Shown here piece by piece: positions 54,447 through 63,371 of a stretch of 64,000 nt of DNA. The stretch spans positions 620,001-684,000 of the forward strand of contig NZ_LSTV01000001.1 in the NCBI RefSeq assembly GCF_001644225.1, in the 5' to 3' direction. The position numbers were made by a program, and so were the translations under genes. The notes below the pieces were generated by a model, which saw only the letters and a program-made list of their open reading frames with translations, was not told the origin of the DNA and did no database searches. The DNA comes from Microbacterium oleivorans. Its GTDB lineage: Bacteria > Actinomycetota > Actinomycetes > Actinomycetales > Microbacteriaceae. Position 1 is the stretch's first letter. Each line of letters begins with the position of its first letter.

Positions 54447-55304
54447 TCAGGCCTCGTCGATGCGGACGTCGAGCCCCAGGTCGAGCGCGCGCGCCGAATG
54501 GGTGAGGGCGCCGACGGAGATGACGTCCACGCCGGTCTCCGCGATCGCGCGGACCGTGTCGAGCGACACGCCGCCCGACGCCTCGACCGTCGCGCGTCCG
54601 GCGACCTGAGCGACACCGGTCCGCAGGTCGGCGAGCGAGAAGTTGTCGAGCATGATCGTGCCGATCCCGGCGGCGAGCACCGCCTCGATCTGGTCGAGGC
54701 GGTCGACCTCCACCTCGAGGTGCGTCGTGTGGGGGAGCCGCGTCTTCGCGTCGCGGAGGGCGTCGGTCACCGACATCCCGGAGCGCACCAGGACGGCGAG
54801 GTGGTTGTCCTTGGCCATCACGGCATCCGACAGCGAGTACCGGTGGTTCGCGCCGCCGCCGCTGCGGACCGCGTGGCGTTCGAACGCCCGCAGGCCCGGG
54901 GTCGTCTTGCGCGTGTCGGCGATGCGCACACCGGTGCCGGCGACCGCGTCGACGTAGCGCGCCGTGAGCGTGGCGACGCCCGACATCCGCTGGGCGAAGT
55001 TCAGGCCGATGCGCTCGGCGGTGAGGACCGCACGCGCGGGGCCGGTGACGACCGCGAGGACGTCGCCGGGGGCGAACCGGGTCCCGTCCGCGGCGCGCAC
55101 GTCGACCGCCACGCGCGCATCGGTCAGGGTGAAGGCCGCCGCGAAGACCTCGCCGCCGCTGAACACGCCGGACTCGCGCGCGACGAGCTCCGCCGTCGCA
55201 GTGGCGGATGCCGGGATGAGCGCCTCGCTCGTGAGGTCGCCCCACGGCGCATCCTCGGCGAGGGCGGCGCGGACGGTCGTCTCGATGACGGCGGGGGAGA
55301 GCAT
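54447..55304 (-). CDS. nadC: Nicotinate-nucleotide pyrophosphorylase (carboxylating)
   Basis: Quinolinate phosphoribosyltransferase: quinolinate plus PRPP to nicotinate mononucleotide, CO2 and PPi. The 285 residues contain DAPWGDLTSEAL, the active-site stretch LNFAQRMSGVATLTARYV, the phosphate-binding TRKTTPGLRAFERHAVRSGGGANHRYSLSD region, MAKDNHL, then LEVEVDRLDQ, MLDNFSL and VEASGGVSLDTVRAIAETGVDVISVGALTHS. The ATG overlaps the nadB stop (TGATG). Confidence 0.97.
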   Translation of the reverse strand: MLSPAVIETTVRAALAEDAPWGDLTSEALIPASATATAELVARESGVFSGGEVFAAAFTLTDARVAVDVRAADGTRFAPGDVLAVVTGPARAVLTAERIGLNFAQRMSGVATLTARYVDAVAGTGVRIADTRKTTPGLRAFERHAVRSGGGANHRYSLSDAVMAKDNHLAVLVRSGMSVTDALRDAKTRLPHTTHLEVEVDRLDQIEAVLAAGIGTIMLDNFSLADLRTGVAQVAGRATVEASGGVSLDTVRAIAETGVDVISVGALTHSARALDLGLDVRIDEA

Positions 55305-56848
55305 CAGGCAGCGCCTTCCAGGTCGGTGCGGGCGGTCGGGGCGGCGAGGGCGGCGGGATCGTCGGTGCGCAGGTGGGACCCGACGGATCCGGTGCGTGCG
55401 GTCGCCGCGGCGACGACGAGCTGCGCGACCTGCAGGAGGTTCGCGTCCTCGTGAGCGCGGACCGTGACCGGCGCCGGCGCCTCCGCCCGCCACGCGGCGA
55501 GCGTCCGGGCCGCGCGCATCAGCCCCGTGCCGTCGCGGGACACGCCGGCATCCGCCCACATCAGGTCCTGCAGTGCACGCCGCGAGAACGGCGGATGCAG
55601 GATGCCGGCGGCCGCCGGCTCATCGACGGGCGATGCCGGCGCTCCCGTGGGCACGGGCCAGAGGCGCCCCGCGTCGGTCGCCGCGGCGGCCGCGGCGCGC
55701 GCGCCGAACACGGCGCCTTCGAGCAGCGAGTTCGAGGCGAGCCGATTGGCGCCGTGGACCCCGGTGCGGGCGACCTCGCCGACCGCGTAGAGACCCGGGA
55801 CGTCGGTGCGGCCGTCGAGATCGGTCACGACCCCGCCCATGAGGTAGTGCGCGGCCGGGGTGACGGGGATCGGCTCGCGGGCCCAATCGAGGCCGCCGGC
55901 GCGGACCGCGGCGTCGATCGTCGGGAAGCGCGCCGCGAGGAAGGCCGCGCGGCGGTCGGGGTCGCTGCTGTGGAGGCCGGTCGCGTCGAGGAGGACGGGC
56001 CGGCCCCCCTGCCGTGCCATCGCGCCGGCGATCGCCCGCGTGACGACGTCGCGCGGACCGAGTTCGCCGTCGGGGTGCGCCTCGAGGGCGAAGCGCCGGC
56101 CGGTCTCGTCGCGCAGGACCGCGCCCTCGCCGCGGACGGCCTCCGAGACGAGGAGCGCCTCGCCGACCGCGAGCACGGTCGGGTGGAACTGCACGAACTC
56201 CAGGTCGCGCACCGCGGCGCCGGCGCGCGCCGCCAGCGCGACGCCGTCCCCCGTCGCGACGATCGGGTTCGTGGAGTGCGCGAAGAGCTCGCCCGCTCCG
56301 CCCGTGGCGAGGATCACGGCATCCGCCTCGATCCGCTCGCCGCCGTGGAGCTCGACCCCTGCGACCCGGCCGTGCTCGCGCACGAGCTCCGTCACGAACG
56401 CGTGCTCGCGGACGCTCACGCGGCTCGCCCGCACCCGGGCGACCAGGGCACGCTGGATCTCGGCGCCGGTCGCGTCGCCGCCCGCGTGCAGGATGCGGGG
56501 GAAGGAGTGTGCGCCCTCAAGCCCGCCCCGCAGGGTTCCCGTCTCGTCGCGGTCGAAGTCGACACCGGCGGCGATCAGTTCGCGGATGCGGTCGGGACCC
56601 TCCTCGACCAGGACGGCGACCGCGCTCGGATCGGCGAGGCCGGCTCCCGCGACGAGGGTGTCGCGCGCGTGGTCGGCGGTGCGGTCGGCGGGGGAGAGCG
56701 CACCGGCGATGCCGCCCTGCGCGTAGCGGGTGTTCGCCTCGGTCAGCGCCGCCTTCGTCACGAGGGTGACCCGGCAGCCGGCGGCCTCGGCGTCCAGGGC
56801 CGCGGTGAGGCCCGCGATCCCCGATCCGACGACGACGACCGTGGTCAC
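55304..56848 (-). CDS. nadB: L-aspartate oxidase
   Basis: FAD enzyme oxidising L-aspartate to iminoaspartate, the substrate of NadA. The 514 residues have the FAD-binding motif VVVVGSGIAGLTAAL at the N-terminus, NTRYAQGGIAGAL, HSFPRILHAGGDATGAEI, LATGGAGELFAHSTNP, LEFVQFHPT, PAAHYLMGGVVTDLDGRTDVPGLYAVGEVARTGVHGANRLASNSLLEG and a C-terminal helical domain. The GTG overlaps the nadA stop (GTGA). Confidence 0.97.
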   Translation of the reverse strand: MTTVVVVGSGIAGLTAALDAEAAGCRVTLVTKAALTEANTRYAQGGIAGALSPADRTADHARDTLVAGAGLADPSAVAVLVEEGPDRIRELIAAGVDFDRDETGTLRGGLEGAHSFPRILHAGGDATGAEIQRALVARVRASRVSVREHAFVTELVREHGRVAGVELHGGERIEADAVILATGGAGELFAHSTNPIVATGDGVALAARAGAAVRDLEFVQFHPTVLAVGEALLVSEAVRGEGAVLRDETGRRFALEAHPDGELGPRDVVTRAIAGAMARQGGRPVLLDATGLHSSDPDRRAAFLAARFPTIDAAVRAGGLDWAREPIPVTPAAHYLMGGVVTDLDGRTDVPGLYAVGEVARTGVHGANRLASNSLLEGAVFGARAAAAAATDAGRLWPVPTGAPASPVDEPAAAGILHPPFSRRALQDLMWADAGVSRDGTGLMRAARTLAAWRAEAPAPVTVRAHEDANLLQVAQLVVAAATARTGSVGSHLRTDDPAALAAPTARTDLEGAA

Positions 56849-58173
56849 GGCTTCGCCGCCAGCATCCGCTCGAGGGCGACCCGCGCAGGAACCGCGACGT
56901 CCGACGGGACGTGGATGCGGTTGCGCACCTCGCCGGCCACGAGACCCTCGAGCACCCACGCGAGGTATCCCGGGTGGATGCGGTACATCGTCGAGCACGG
57001 GCAGACGACGGGGTCGAGGCAGAAGATCTCGTGCTGCGGGAACTGGGCCGCGAGGCGCTGGACGAGGTTGATCTCCGTGCCGATCGCGAACGTCGTCGGT
57101 TCGGTCGCGGCGGCGATGGCCTTGCGGATGTAGTCCGTGGACCCCGCCTCGTCGGCCGCGTCGACGACGTCCATGGGGCACTCGGGGTGGACGATCACGC
57201 GGACGCCGGGGTGCTCGGCGCGCGCCTGGGCGATCTGGGCGACGGTGAAACGGCGGTGCACCGAGCAGAACCCGTGCCACAGGATGACGCGGGCGTCCTC
57301 GAGGTCGGCCTCGGTCGAGCCGCCGAGGGGCTTGCGCGGGTTCCACATCGGCATCCGCTCGAGCGGGACCCCCATCGCCTTCGCGGTGTTGCGCCCCAGG
57401 TGCTGGTCGGGGAAGAAGAGGACCCGCCGGCCGCGGGCGAACGCCCACTCCAGCACCGTGCGGGCGTTCGAGGACGTGCAGACGATGCCGCCGTGACGAC
57501 CGACGAAGCCCTTGATCGCCGCGGAGGAGTTCATGTAGGTGACCGGGATGACGGGGAGCAGCCCCTCGGCATCCGGGGTGTCCATGTCGCCGTAGACGTC
57601 GGCGAGCTGCTCCCAGCACTCCTCGACCTGGTCGATGTCGGCCATGTCGGCCATCGAGCAGCCCGCGGCCAGGTTCGGGAGGATGACGGACTGCTCGGGA
57701 CGGGAGAGGAGGTCGGCGGTCTCGGCCATGAAGTGGACGCCGCAGAAGACGATCGCCTCCGCCTCGGGGTGTTCGAGCGCCGCGTTGGCCAGCTGGAAGG
57801 AGTCGCCGACGTAGTCCGCGTGGGTGACGACCTCTTCGCGCTGGTAGAAGTGCCCGAGCACCACGACGCGGTCGCCGAGTGTCGCCTTGGCGGCGACGAT
57901 CCGTGCGGCGAGCTCCTCCTCGCCGGCCTCGCGGTACTCGGCGGGGAGCTCGCCCTGGCGGGGAGCCCCGGTCGGGATGACGTCGCCCATGGACGAGCCC
58001 GGCCCGTACCCGGGGCGGGTGTCGAAGGTCCAGGGGCCTGCGGCGAGGTCGGTGGTGCAGGTCTCGGTCGTCAGCTCACCGGCGACGATCGCCTGGATCT
58101 CGTGGTCGACGCTGGGGTCCACGGGGCGGGGGTCCACGGGGCGGGGCTGGAGGGTGACGGGGGTGGCGCTCAT
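56845..58173 (-). CDS. nadA: Quinolinate synthase A
   Basis: 4Fe-4S enzyme condensing iminoaspartate with dihydroxyacetone phosphate to quinolinate. At 442 residues it is the longer actinobacterial form with an N-terminal extension of about 90. Motifs are VVLGHFYQREEVVTHADYVGDS, FCGVHFMAETADLLSRPEQ and the cluster Cys regions NLAAGCSMADM, HPECPMDV and LDPVVCPCSTMYRI. It is the first structural gene, 15 bp after the Nudix regulator gene. The downstream desulfurase probably matures its cluster. Confidence 0.97.
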   Translation of the reverse strand: MSATPVTLQPRPVDPRPVDPSVDHEIQAIVAGELTTETCTTDLAAGPWTFDTRPGYGPGSSMGDVIPTGAPRQGELPAEYREAGEEELAARIVAAKATLGDRVVVLGHFYQREEVVTHADYVGDSFQLANAALEHPEAEAIVFCGVHFMAETADLLSRPEQSVILPNLAAGCSMADMADIDQVEECWEQLADVYGDMDTPDAEGLLPVIPVTYMNSSAAIKGFVGRHGGIVCTSSNARTVLEWAFARGRRVLFFPDQHLGRNTAKAMGVPLERMPMWNPRKPLGGSTEADLEDARVILWHGFCSVHRRFTVAQIAQARAEHPGVRVIVHPECPMDVVDAADEAGSTDYIRKAIAAATEPTTFAIGTEINLVQRLAAQFPQHEIFCLDPVVCPCSTMYRIHPGYLAWVLEGLVAGEVRNRIHVPSDVAVPARVALERMLAAKP

Positions 58174-58188
58174 GTCGGTTCGGGTCCT

Positions 58189-58866
58189 TCACTGCGGGAG
58201 CGGGCCGCGATCGGCCAGCTCGACGTCCTGGTTGTAGCGGTACAGCCGCGCGGGCCGGTGGCTGCCCGTGCGGAAGTCGTCGGTGGGGATGAGGGTGCCC
58301 GACCCCTCGACCTGCCGCCGGAAGTTGGCGGGGTCGAGCCGGCGACCGAGGATCGCCTCGTAGACCTCGCGGAGTTCCGCGAGGGTGAAGCGGTCGGGCA
58401 GGAAGCCGTGCGCGATGCGGCTGTAGCCCACCTTGTTGCGCAGGCGCCAGAGGGCGTAGTCGACGATGTGGTTGTGGTCGAACGCGAGCGCCGGAAGGGC
58501 GGTCGCGTCGAACCACGCCACGTTGTGCTGCTCGGTCGCCCGGGCGATGTCCTCGCGCACGAGCGCCCAGTAGACGATCGACACGACGCGCCCGGGGGAG
58601 CGGCCGACGTCGCCGAACGCGTACAGCTGCTCGAGGTAGCTGGGCGTGAGACCCGTCGTCTCGGCGAGGGTGCGCGACGCGGTGGCCTCGAGATTCTCCG
58701 CGGGGTCGACCCAGCCGCCCGGGAGCGCCCACTGACCCTCGTGGGGATCGCGGGTGCGGCGGACGAGGGGGAGCTCGATGCGCGCGTCGTCGGCCTCGCG
58801 CCGCAACCGGAAGATGACGGTCGAGACGGCGACGCCGATGGGGGGAGGGGAGGTTGTTCTTGTCAT
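58189..58866 (-). CDS. nrtR: Nudix-related transcriptional regulator of NAD synthesis (NrtR-like)
   Basis: A 225-residue protein with an N-terminal Nudix-fold domain (about 10-140) and a C-terminal winged helix (about 150-210, YSRIAHGFLPDRFTLAELREVYEAILGRRLDPANFRRQV). The Nudix box reads GWVDPAENLEATASRTLAETTGL: two Glu of REUxEE are replaced, implying no hydrolase activity, as in NrtR sensors of ADP-ribose. It is the first gene of the nadABC unit. ATG 58866 is chosen (AAGG 5 nt upstream); the frame extends further upstream into the operator region. Confidence 0.9.
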   Translation of the reverse strand: MTRTTSPPPIGVAVSTVIFRLRREADDARIELPLVRRTRDPHEGQWALPGGWVDPAENLEATASRTLAETTGLTPSYLEQLYAFGDVGRSPGRVVSIVYWALVREDIARATEQHNVAWFDATALPALAFDHNHIVDYALWRLRNKVGYSRIAHGFLPDRFTLAELREVYEAILGRRLDPANFRRQVEGSGTLIPTDDFRTGSHRPARLYRYNQDVELADRGPLPQ

Positions 58867-58885
58867 GGTGACCTTAACTGCCGAC

Positions 58886-58903
58886 GTCGATCTTAGAGTC
58901 GAC
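58886..58903 (-). promoter_or_regulatory. Candidate NrtR operator overlapping the -10 box of the nad operon
   Basis: An 18-bp palindrome with arms GTCGA and TCGAC encloses the minus-strand TAAGAT (58890-58895), a good -10 match about 24-30 nt upstream of the nrtR-like ATG. A repressor bound here would block the operon. Assignment to NrtR is inferred from position only. Confidence 0.5.
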
Positions 58904-59007
58904 ATGACCAGAACCGCAACACGAACCGATTTCCCAGCAGCGGCGGCCTACGCTGATTGGGAGGAACCGCCGGCTCTCCCGGGCGGACTCGTCAAGGGAG
59001 GCCCGTC

Positions 59008-60180
59008 GTGCTCGTCGTCGACATCATCGTCGTGCTCGTGCTCATCGCCGCACTGTTCGGCGGACTCCTGCGCGGCCTCGTGGCCACCGCCGGCACGCTC
59101 GTCGGCATCGTGCTCGGCGCCGTCGTCGCCGTATGGCTCACCCCCGTCATCGCGCCCGCCTTCACGGGCTGGGAGTATCGCAGCCTCGTGCTGGCGATCA
59201 TCGCCCTCGGCATCGTGGCCCTCCTCGCCGCGCTCGGGACGGCCGTCGGCAGACGCCTGCGCCGTGGCGTCGACCGCGCGCGGCTCGCCCCGCTCGACCG
59301 GATCCTCGGCGGCGTCGTGAACACCGCCGCGGCCGCCGTCGTGCTGCTGCTCACGAGCGGCGCGATCGTCGGCTCCGGGATGCCGGTGGTCGCCCCCGCG
59401 GTCGCGTCCTCCCGCGTCCTGGGCGCCATCGACGCCCTCACCCCGCCGGCGGTCGATTCCGCGCTCGCCGAGTTCCGCGGCTTCATCGTCGACGAGGGCA
59501 TCCCGCGCGTCGGGGAGCTCCTGGCGCCCGAGGTGGAGCCGACGGCGCCCCCCGTCTCGCTCGACGATCCCGCGCTCGAGCGCGCCGCGGCATCCGTCGC
59601 ACGCATCAGCGGCAACGCCTACGCGTGCGGTGCGTCGCTCACCGGGTCGGGGTTCGTCGCCGCGCCCGATCTCGTCGTCACGAACGCCCACGTCGTCGCC
59701 GGTGTCGACGAGCCACTGGTCGAACTGCCGGGAAGGGATGCCGAGGAGGGCCGCATCGTCTACTTCGATCCCATCGACGACCTCGCCGTCATCAGCGTCG
59801 ACGGCCTCGACGCGGCACCGCTCGAGATCGTCGACCCGGTCGCGGCGGGGACCCCCGTCGCCGTCCAGGGCTACCCGCTGGGCGGTCCCTTCACGAGCAG
59901 TGCGGCCTACGTCCTCTCGGTCGGCAGCGCCGTCGTCTCCGACATCTACGAGGACAGCTCGCAGCCGCGCGAGATCTACGCCCTCGAGGCGAACGTGCGT
60001 CCGGGTAACTCGGGCGGTCCCCTCCTCACCGAGGACGGCGAGGTGGCCGGTGTGGTCTTCGCCCGCGGCCAGGACGACGCGACCCGCGGGTACGCCATGA
60101 CGACTGCCGAACTGCGACCCGCGCTCCAGGTCTCGCCGGGCGACGCGACCGTCTCCTCCGGCGCCTGCACGACGGACTGA
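59008..60180 (+). CDS. MarP-like periplasmic serine protease with four N-terminal membrane helices
   Basis: A 390-residue membrane protease of the trypsin-like (S1C) fold. An N-terminal CvpA/colicin-V-like membrane domain with four helices (about 2-22, 26-48, 60-82, 100-125) precedes the protease domain (about 190-385). The triad is His in VVTNAHVVAG (near 228), Asp in IDDLAVISV (near 257) and Ser in RPGNSGGPLL (near 334). MarP of M. tuberculosis has this architecture and is needed for acid resistance. AAGGGAGG lies 6 nt before GTG 59008, which decides the start against longer frames. Confidence 0.92.
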   Translation: MLVVDIIVVLVLIAALFGGLLRGLVATAGTLVGIVLGAVVAVWLTPVIAPAFTGWEYRSLVLAIIALGIVALLAALGTAVGRRLRRGVDRARLAPLDRILGGVVNTAAAAVVLLLTSGAIVGSGMPVVAPAVASSRVLGAIDALTPPAVDSALAEFRGFIVDEGIPRVGELLAPEVEPTAPPVSLDDPALERAAASVARISGNAYACGASLTGSGFVAAPDLVVTNAHVVAGVDEPLVELPGRDAEEGRIVYFDPIDDLAVISVDGLDAAPLEIVDPVAAGTPVAVQGYPLGGPFTSSAAYVLSVGSAVVSDIYEDSSQPREIYALEANVRPGNSGGPLLTEDGEVAGVVFARGQDDATRGYAMTTAELRPALQVSPGDATVSSGACTTD

Positions 60181-60212
60181 CCGGGCCGTATCGGCGCGGC
60201 GGGCCCCGGTGA

Positions 60213-60218
60213 TAGGCT
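60213..60218 (+). promoter_or_regulatory. -10 box of the glycine-riboswitch operon
   Basis: TAGGCT about 35 nt upstream of aptamer 1. The predicted leader is about 275 nt to the sdaA start. Confidence 0.45.
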
Positions 60219-60252
60219 CGCGCTCACAACCGCACACCGGACCATCGCGTCT

Positions 60253-60418
60253 GCTCGGGAGAAGCCCTCGTGGCTGCCGAAGGAGCAATCCCTCCCCGGA
60301 ATCTCTCAGGCCCCCGTACCGAGCCGACATGGTCACTCTGAAAAGCGGCACCCTCGTGGTGCCCGCCGACGGGGCAAGCGGGCATGGCCCGCGAAATCTC
60401 TCAGGCCGATGACAGAGG
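60253..60418 (+). ncRNA. Tandem glycine riboswitch
   Basis: Two aptamers in series. Aptamer 1: P1 stem GCTCGG (60253-60258) with CCGAGC (60319-60324), core CTGCCGAAGGAGCAA (60274-60288), and ATCTCTCAGG (60301-60310). Aptamer 2: P1 CTCTG (60336-60340) with CAGAG (60413-60417), core GCCGACGGGGCAAG, and AATCTCTCAGGCCGATGACAG. These match the glycine (gcvT) riboswitch consensus. The mRNA encodes serine deaminase and the glycine cleavage system, so glycine-dependent activation is expected. The 60181-60499 leader holds this element, its promoter and the hairpin below. Confidence 0.95.
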
Positions 60419-60422
60419 GGGA

Positions 60423-60460
60423 GGAACTCACCCGCATCCCGCTGCGCCGTCAGGAGTTCC
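60423..60460 (+). terminator. Possible expression-platform hairpin of the glycine riboswitch
   Basis: GGAACTC (60423-60429) pairs with GAGTTCC (60454-60460), followed by GTTGTT. It could be the terminator that glycine binding relieves, although the 24-nt loop makes the stem weak. Confidence 0.4.
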
Positions 60461-60499
60461 GTTGTTCCCCTCACCTCACCCCTCCGCCGGGTCGACACG

Positions 60500-61864
60500 A
60501 TGTCCCTGAGCATCGGCGTCTTCGACCTGTTCACCGTGGGCATCGGGCCGTCGAGCTCGCACACGGTGGGTCCGATGCGCGCGGCTGCCGATTTCGTTTC
60601 GCGCATCGACGCGGACCGCGCCGCGCGTGTGCGGGTCGACCTGTACGGCTCCCTCGCGGCGACGGGACGCGGCCACGGCACGCTGACCGCCGTGCTGCTG
60701 GGACTCGAGGGACTGCAGCCGGAGGAGGTCCTCCCGGCCGAGGTCGAGGAGCGCACCGCCGCGATCGCCGAGGCGCGTCGCGTCCGGCTGGGCGGCACGG
60801 GCGACGTGCCGCTGTGCGAGGACGACATCGTCCTGCACCCGCTGACGATCCTGCCCGCGCACACCAACGGACTGCGGCTGCAGGCGTGGGACGCGGACGA
60901 CGTCCTCCTCGACGAGGCCGTCTACTATTCGACCGGCGGCGGGTTCATCGTCCGCGAGGGTGAGGCTGCCGGCACGGCGGATCCGGCGCCCGTGCCGTTC
61001 CCGTTCGAGACGGCGGCGGAACTCCTCGCCCACTGCGAGCGCGAGGGCGTCTCGATGGCCGAGGTCCAGCGGCGCAACGAGCGGGTCTCCCGCACCGACG
61101 ACGACATCGTCTCCGGCATCCTCCACCTCGCCGACGTGATGGAGGGCAGCGTCGCCTCCGGGGCGGCGCGCGAGGGGATGCTGCCGGGCGGCCTGCGCGT
61201 CCCGCGACGGGCTCCGGCCTGGCACGCGCGCCTGCGCCGCGACGACCCGACCGGCGACGATCCCGCGCTCTGGCAGGAGTGGGTGAACTTCGTGGCTCTC
61301 GCCGTCAACGAGGAGAACGCGTCGGGCGGACGGATCGTCACGGCTCCCACGAACGGCGCGGCCGGCATCATCCCCGCCGTGCTCCACTACGCGACCCACT
61401 ACGCCGCGCCGGCGCGCCCCCGCGAAGAGGTGGTCGTGCCGTTCCTGTTGACGGCCGCCGCGATCGGCGTCCTCTACAAGGCGCGCGCGTCCATCTCGGG
61501 CGCCGAGGTCGGCTGCCAGGGCGAGGTCGGCTCGGCGTCGTCGATGGCGGCAGCGGGCCTGGCGGACGTCCTCGGCGGCTCGCCGCGCCAGGTCGAGAAC
61601 GCCGCCGAGATCGCGATGGAGCACAACCTCGGTCTCACGTGCGACCCGATCGGCGGTCTCGTGCAGATCCCGTGCATCGAACGCAACGCGATCGCCGCGG
61701 CGAAGGCGATCAACGCCGCCAAGATGGCGCTGTGGGGCGACGGCACCCACCGCGTGTCGCTCGACGAGGTCATCGTGACCATGCGCGAGACGGGGCGGGA
61801 CATGAGCAGCAAGTACAAGGAGACGGCGCTCGGCGGCCTCGCGGTCAGCGTCGTGGAATGTTGA
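60500..61864 (+). CDS. sdaA: L-serine ammonia-lyase, single chain, iron-sulfur dependent
   Basis: Converts L-serine to pyruvate and ammonia with a 4Fe-4S cluster. At 454 residues it is the fused alpha-beta form. The N-terminal beta domain begins [26 protein letters not shown]. The catalytic domain has [20 protein letters not shown], the cluster region [39 protein letters not shown] and [23 protein letters not shown]. It is the first gene after the glycine riboswitch, which links serine degradation to glycine levels. gcvT follows 11 bp later. Confidence 0.96.
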   Translation: MSLSIGVFDLFTVGIGPSSSHTVGPMRAAADFVSRIDADRAARVRVDLYGSLAATGRGHGTLTAVLLGLEGLQPEEVLPAEVEERTAAIAEARRVRLGGTGDVPLCEDDIVLHPLTILPAHTNGLRLQAWDADDVLLDEAVYYSTGGGFIVREGEAAGTADPAPVPFPFETAAELLAHCEREGVSMAEVQRRNERVSRTDDDIVSGILHLADVMEGSVASGAAREGMLPGGLRVPRRAPAWHARLRRDDPTGDDPALWQEWVNFVALAVNEENASGGRIVTAPTNGAAGIIPAVLHYATHYAAPARPREEVVVPFLLTAAAIGVLYKARASISGAEVGCQGEVGSASSMAAAGLADVLGGSPRQVENAAEIAMEHNLGLTCDPIGGLVQIPCIERNAIAAAKAINAAKMALWGDGTHRVSLDEVIVTMRETGRDMSSKYKETALGGLAVSVVEC

Positions 61865-61875
61865 GCGGAGACGGC

Positions 61876-62994
61876 ATGACCGACACCACGACCGAGCCGC
61901 GGCGATCGCCGCTGCACGAGCTGCACGAGCGGCTCGGCGCGTCCTTCACCGACTTCGGCGGCTGGCTCATGCCCGTCCGCTACACGTCGGACCTCGCCGA
62001 GCACCACGCGGTGCGCCGTGCGGCGGGGATCTTCGACATCTCGCACATGGCCGAGTTCCGCATCGACGGACCGGATGCCGCGACGTTCCTCGACCGCGCG
62101 CTGGCCAGCCGCTTGTCAACGATGAAGGTCGGCAAGGCGAAGTACTCCCTCGTCCTCGCCGCCGACGGCGGCATCGTCGACGACGTCATCGTCTATCGGA
62201 TCGCCGACGACGAGTTCCTCGTCATCTCCAACGCCGGCAACCGCGCCGAGGTCGCGGCCGCGTTCACCGCCGTCTACCTCGGCGATGCCCGCATCCAGGA
62301 CCTCACGGACCGGATGTCGCTCATCGCCGTGCAGGGCCCCGAAGCCCGCGGCATCCTCGAGTCGACCGCCGGGATCGCGGACGTCGCCCCCGCCCTCGCC
62401 GACATGACCTACTACTCGTGGGCGCGCGGCTCGTTCCAGGGCCGCAGCCTCTTCGTCGCGCGCACCGGGTACACCGGTGAGGACGGCTTCGAGCTCATGG
62501 TCCCGAACGAGGTCGCCGAGGGGCTCTGGCAGGCTGTGACCGAGGCAGGCCGCGAGGCAGGGCTCGTCCCCGCCGGACTCGCCGCGCGCGACACGCTGCG
62601 CCTGGAGGCGGGGATGCCGCTCTACGGCCACGAGCTCTCGCGCGACATCGTGCCGGCACAGGCGGGGCTCGGCCGCGTCGTCGTCACGGACAAGGAGGAG
62701 TTCGTCGGCAAGGACGGCCTCGCCGCCCGCGACCTCGACGGCGCTCCGGTCCTCGTGGGGCTCGTCGCGGAGGGCCGCCGCGCCGGTCGCGCCGGGTACG
62801 CCGTGCTCGCCGGCGACGACACCGTCGGCGAGATCACCTCGGGAGCCCTCAGCCCGACCCTCGGCCATCCCGTCGCGATGGCCCTCGTCCACCCCTCGGC
62901 ATCCGCTGAGGGCACCGCCCTGACCATCGACGTCCGGGGGACCCGCATCCCCGCGACCGTCACCGCCCTGCCCTTCTACCGGAGACAGAAATGA
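61876..62994 (+). CDS. gcvT: Glycine cleavage system T protein (aminomethyltransferase)
   Basis: Transfers the methylene group from the lipoyl arm of GcvH to tetrahydrofolate, releasing ammonia. The 372 residues contain [36 protein letters not shown], the folate-binding stretch [15 protein letters not shown] and [21 protein letters not shown]. The ATG has a GCGGAG site. Its stop overlaps the gcvH start (ATGA), so the two subunits are co-translated. Confidence 0.97.
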   Translation: MTDTTTEPRRSPLHELHERLGASFTDFGGWLMPVRYTSDLAEHHAVRRAAGIFDISHMAEFRIDGPDAATFLDRALASRLSTMKVGKAKYSLVLAADGGIVDDVIVYRIADDEFLVISNAGNRAEVAAAFTAVYLGDARIQDLTDRMSLIAVQGPEARGILESTAGIADVAPALADMTYYSWARGSFQGRSLFVARTGYTGEDGFELMVPNEVAEGLWQAVTEAGREAGLVPAGLAARDTLRLEAGMPLYGHELSRDIVPAQAGLGRVVVTDKEEFVGKDGLAARDLDGAPVLVGLVAEGRRAGRAGYAVLAGDDTVGEITSGALSPTLGHPVAMALVHPSASAEGTALTIDVRGTRIPATVTALPFYRRQK

Positions 62995-63371
62995 CCGACC
63001 TGACCGCCCTGTCCTACACCGCCGAGCACGAGTGGATCGCCTTCGACGGCGACGTCGCGACCGTCGGGATCACCGACTACGCCGCCGAGAAGCTCGGTGA
63101 CGTCGTCTTCGTCGAGCTGCCCGCCGTCGGCACGACCGTCACCGCGGGTGAGACCTGCGGCGAGATCGAGTCGACGAAGTCGGTCGGTGAGCTCTACGCC
63201 CCGCTGACCGGCGAGGTCGTCGAGATCAACGACGCCGTCGTGGACGACCCGTCCTCGGTCAACGCCGGCGCGTTCGACGCGTGGCTCGTCAAGATCCGCG
63301 TGGACGGCGCGCCCACGGGCGACCTCCTCGACCGCGACGCCTACGTCGCGCTGACGGGCGGCGAGGCGTGA
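62991..63371 (+). CDS. gcvH: Glycine cleavage system H protein
   Basis: Lipoyl carrier that shuttles the aminomethyl group between GcvP, GcvT and the L protein. The 126 residues include [23 protein letters not shown], the lipoylation lysine Lys 63 in [17 protein letters not shown], and a C-terminal WLVKIRVD. It is co-translated with gcvT upstream and gcvP downstream (GTGA). Confidence 0.97.
   Translation: MTDLTALSYTAEHEWIAFDGDVATVGITDYAAEKLGDVVFVELPAVGTTVTAGETCGEIESTKSVGELYAPLTGEVVEINDAVVDDPSSVNAGAFDAWLVKIRVDGAPTGDLLDRDAYVALTGGEA

Noticed and set aside
58189..58866. Nudix protein called as an active ADP-ribose pyrophosphatase
   Set aside because: Two Glu of the REUxEE core are replaced and a winged helix follows, so a sensor-regulator fits better.
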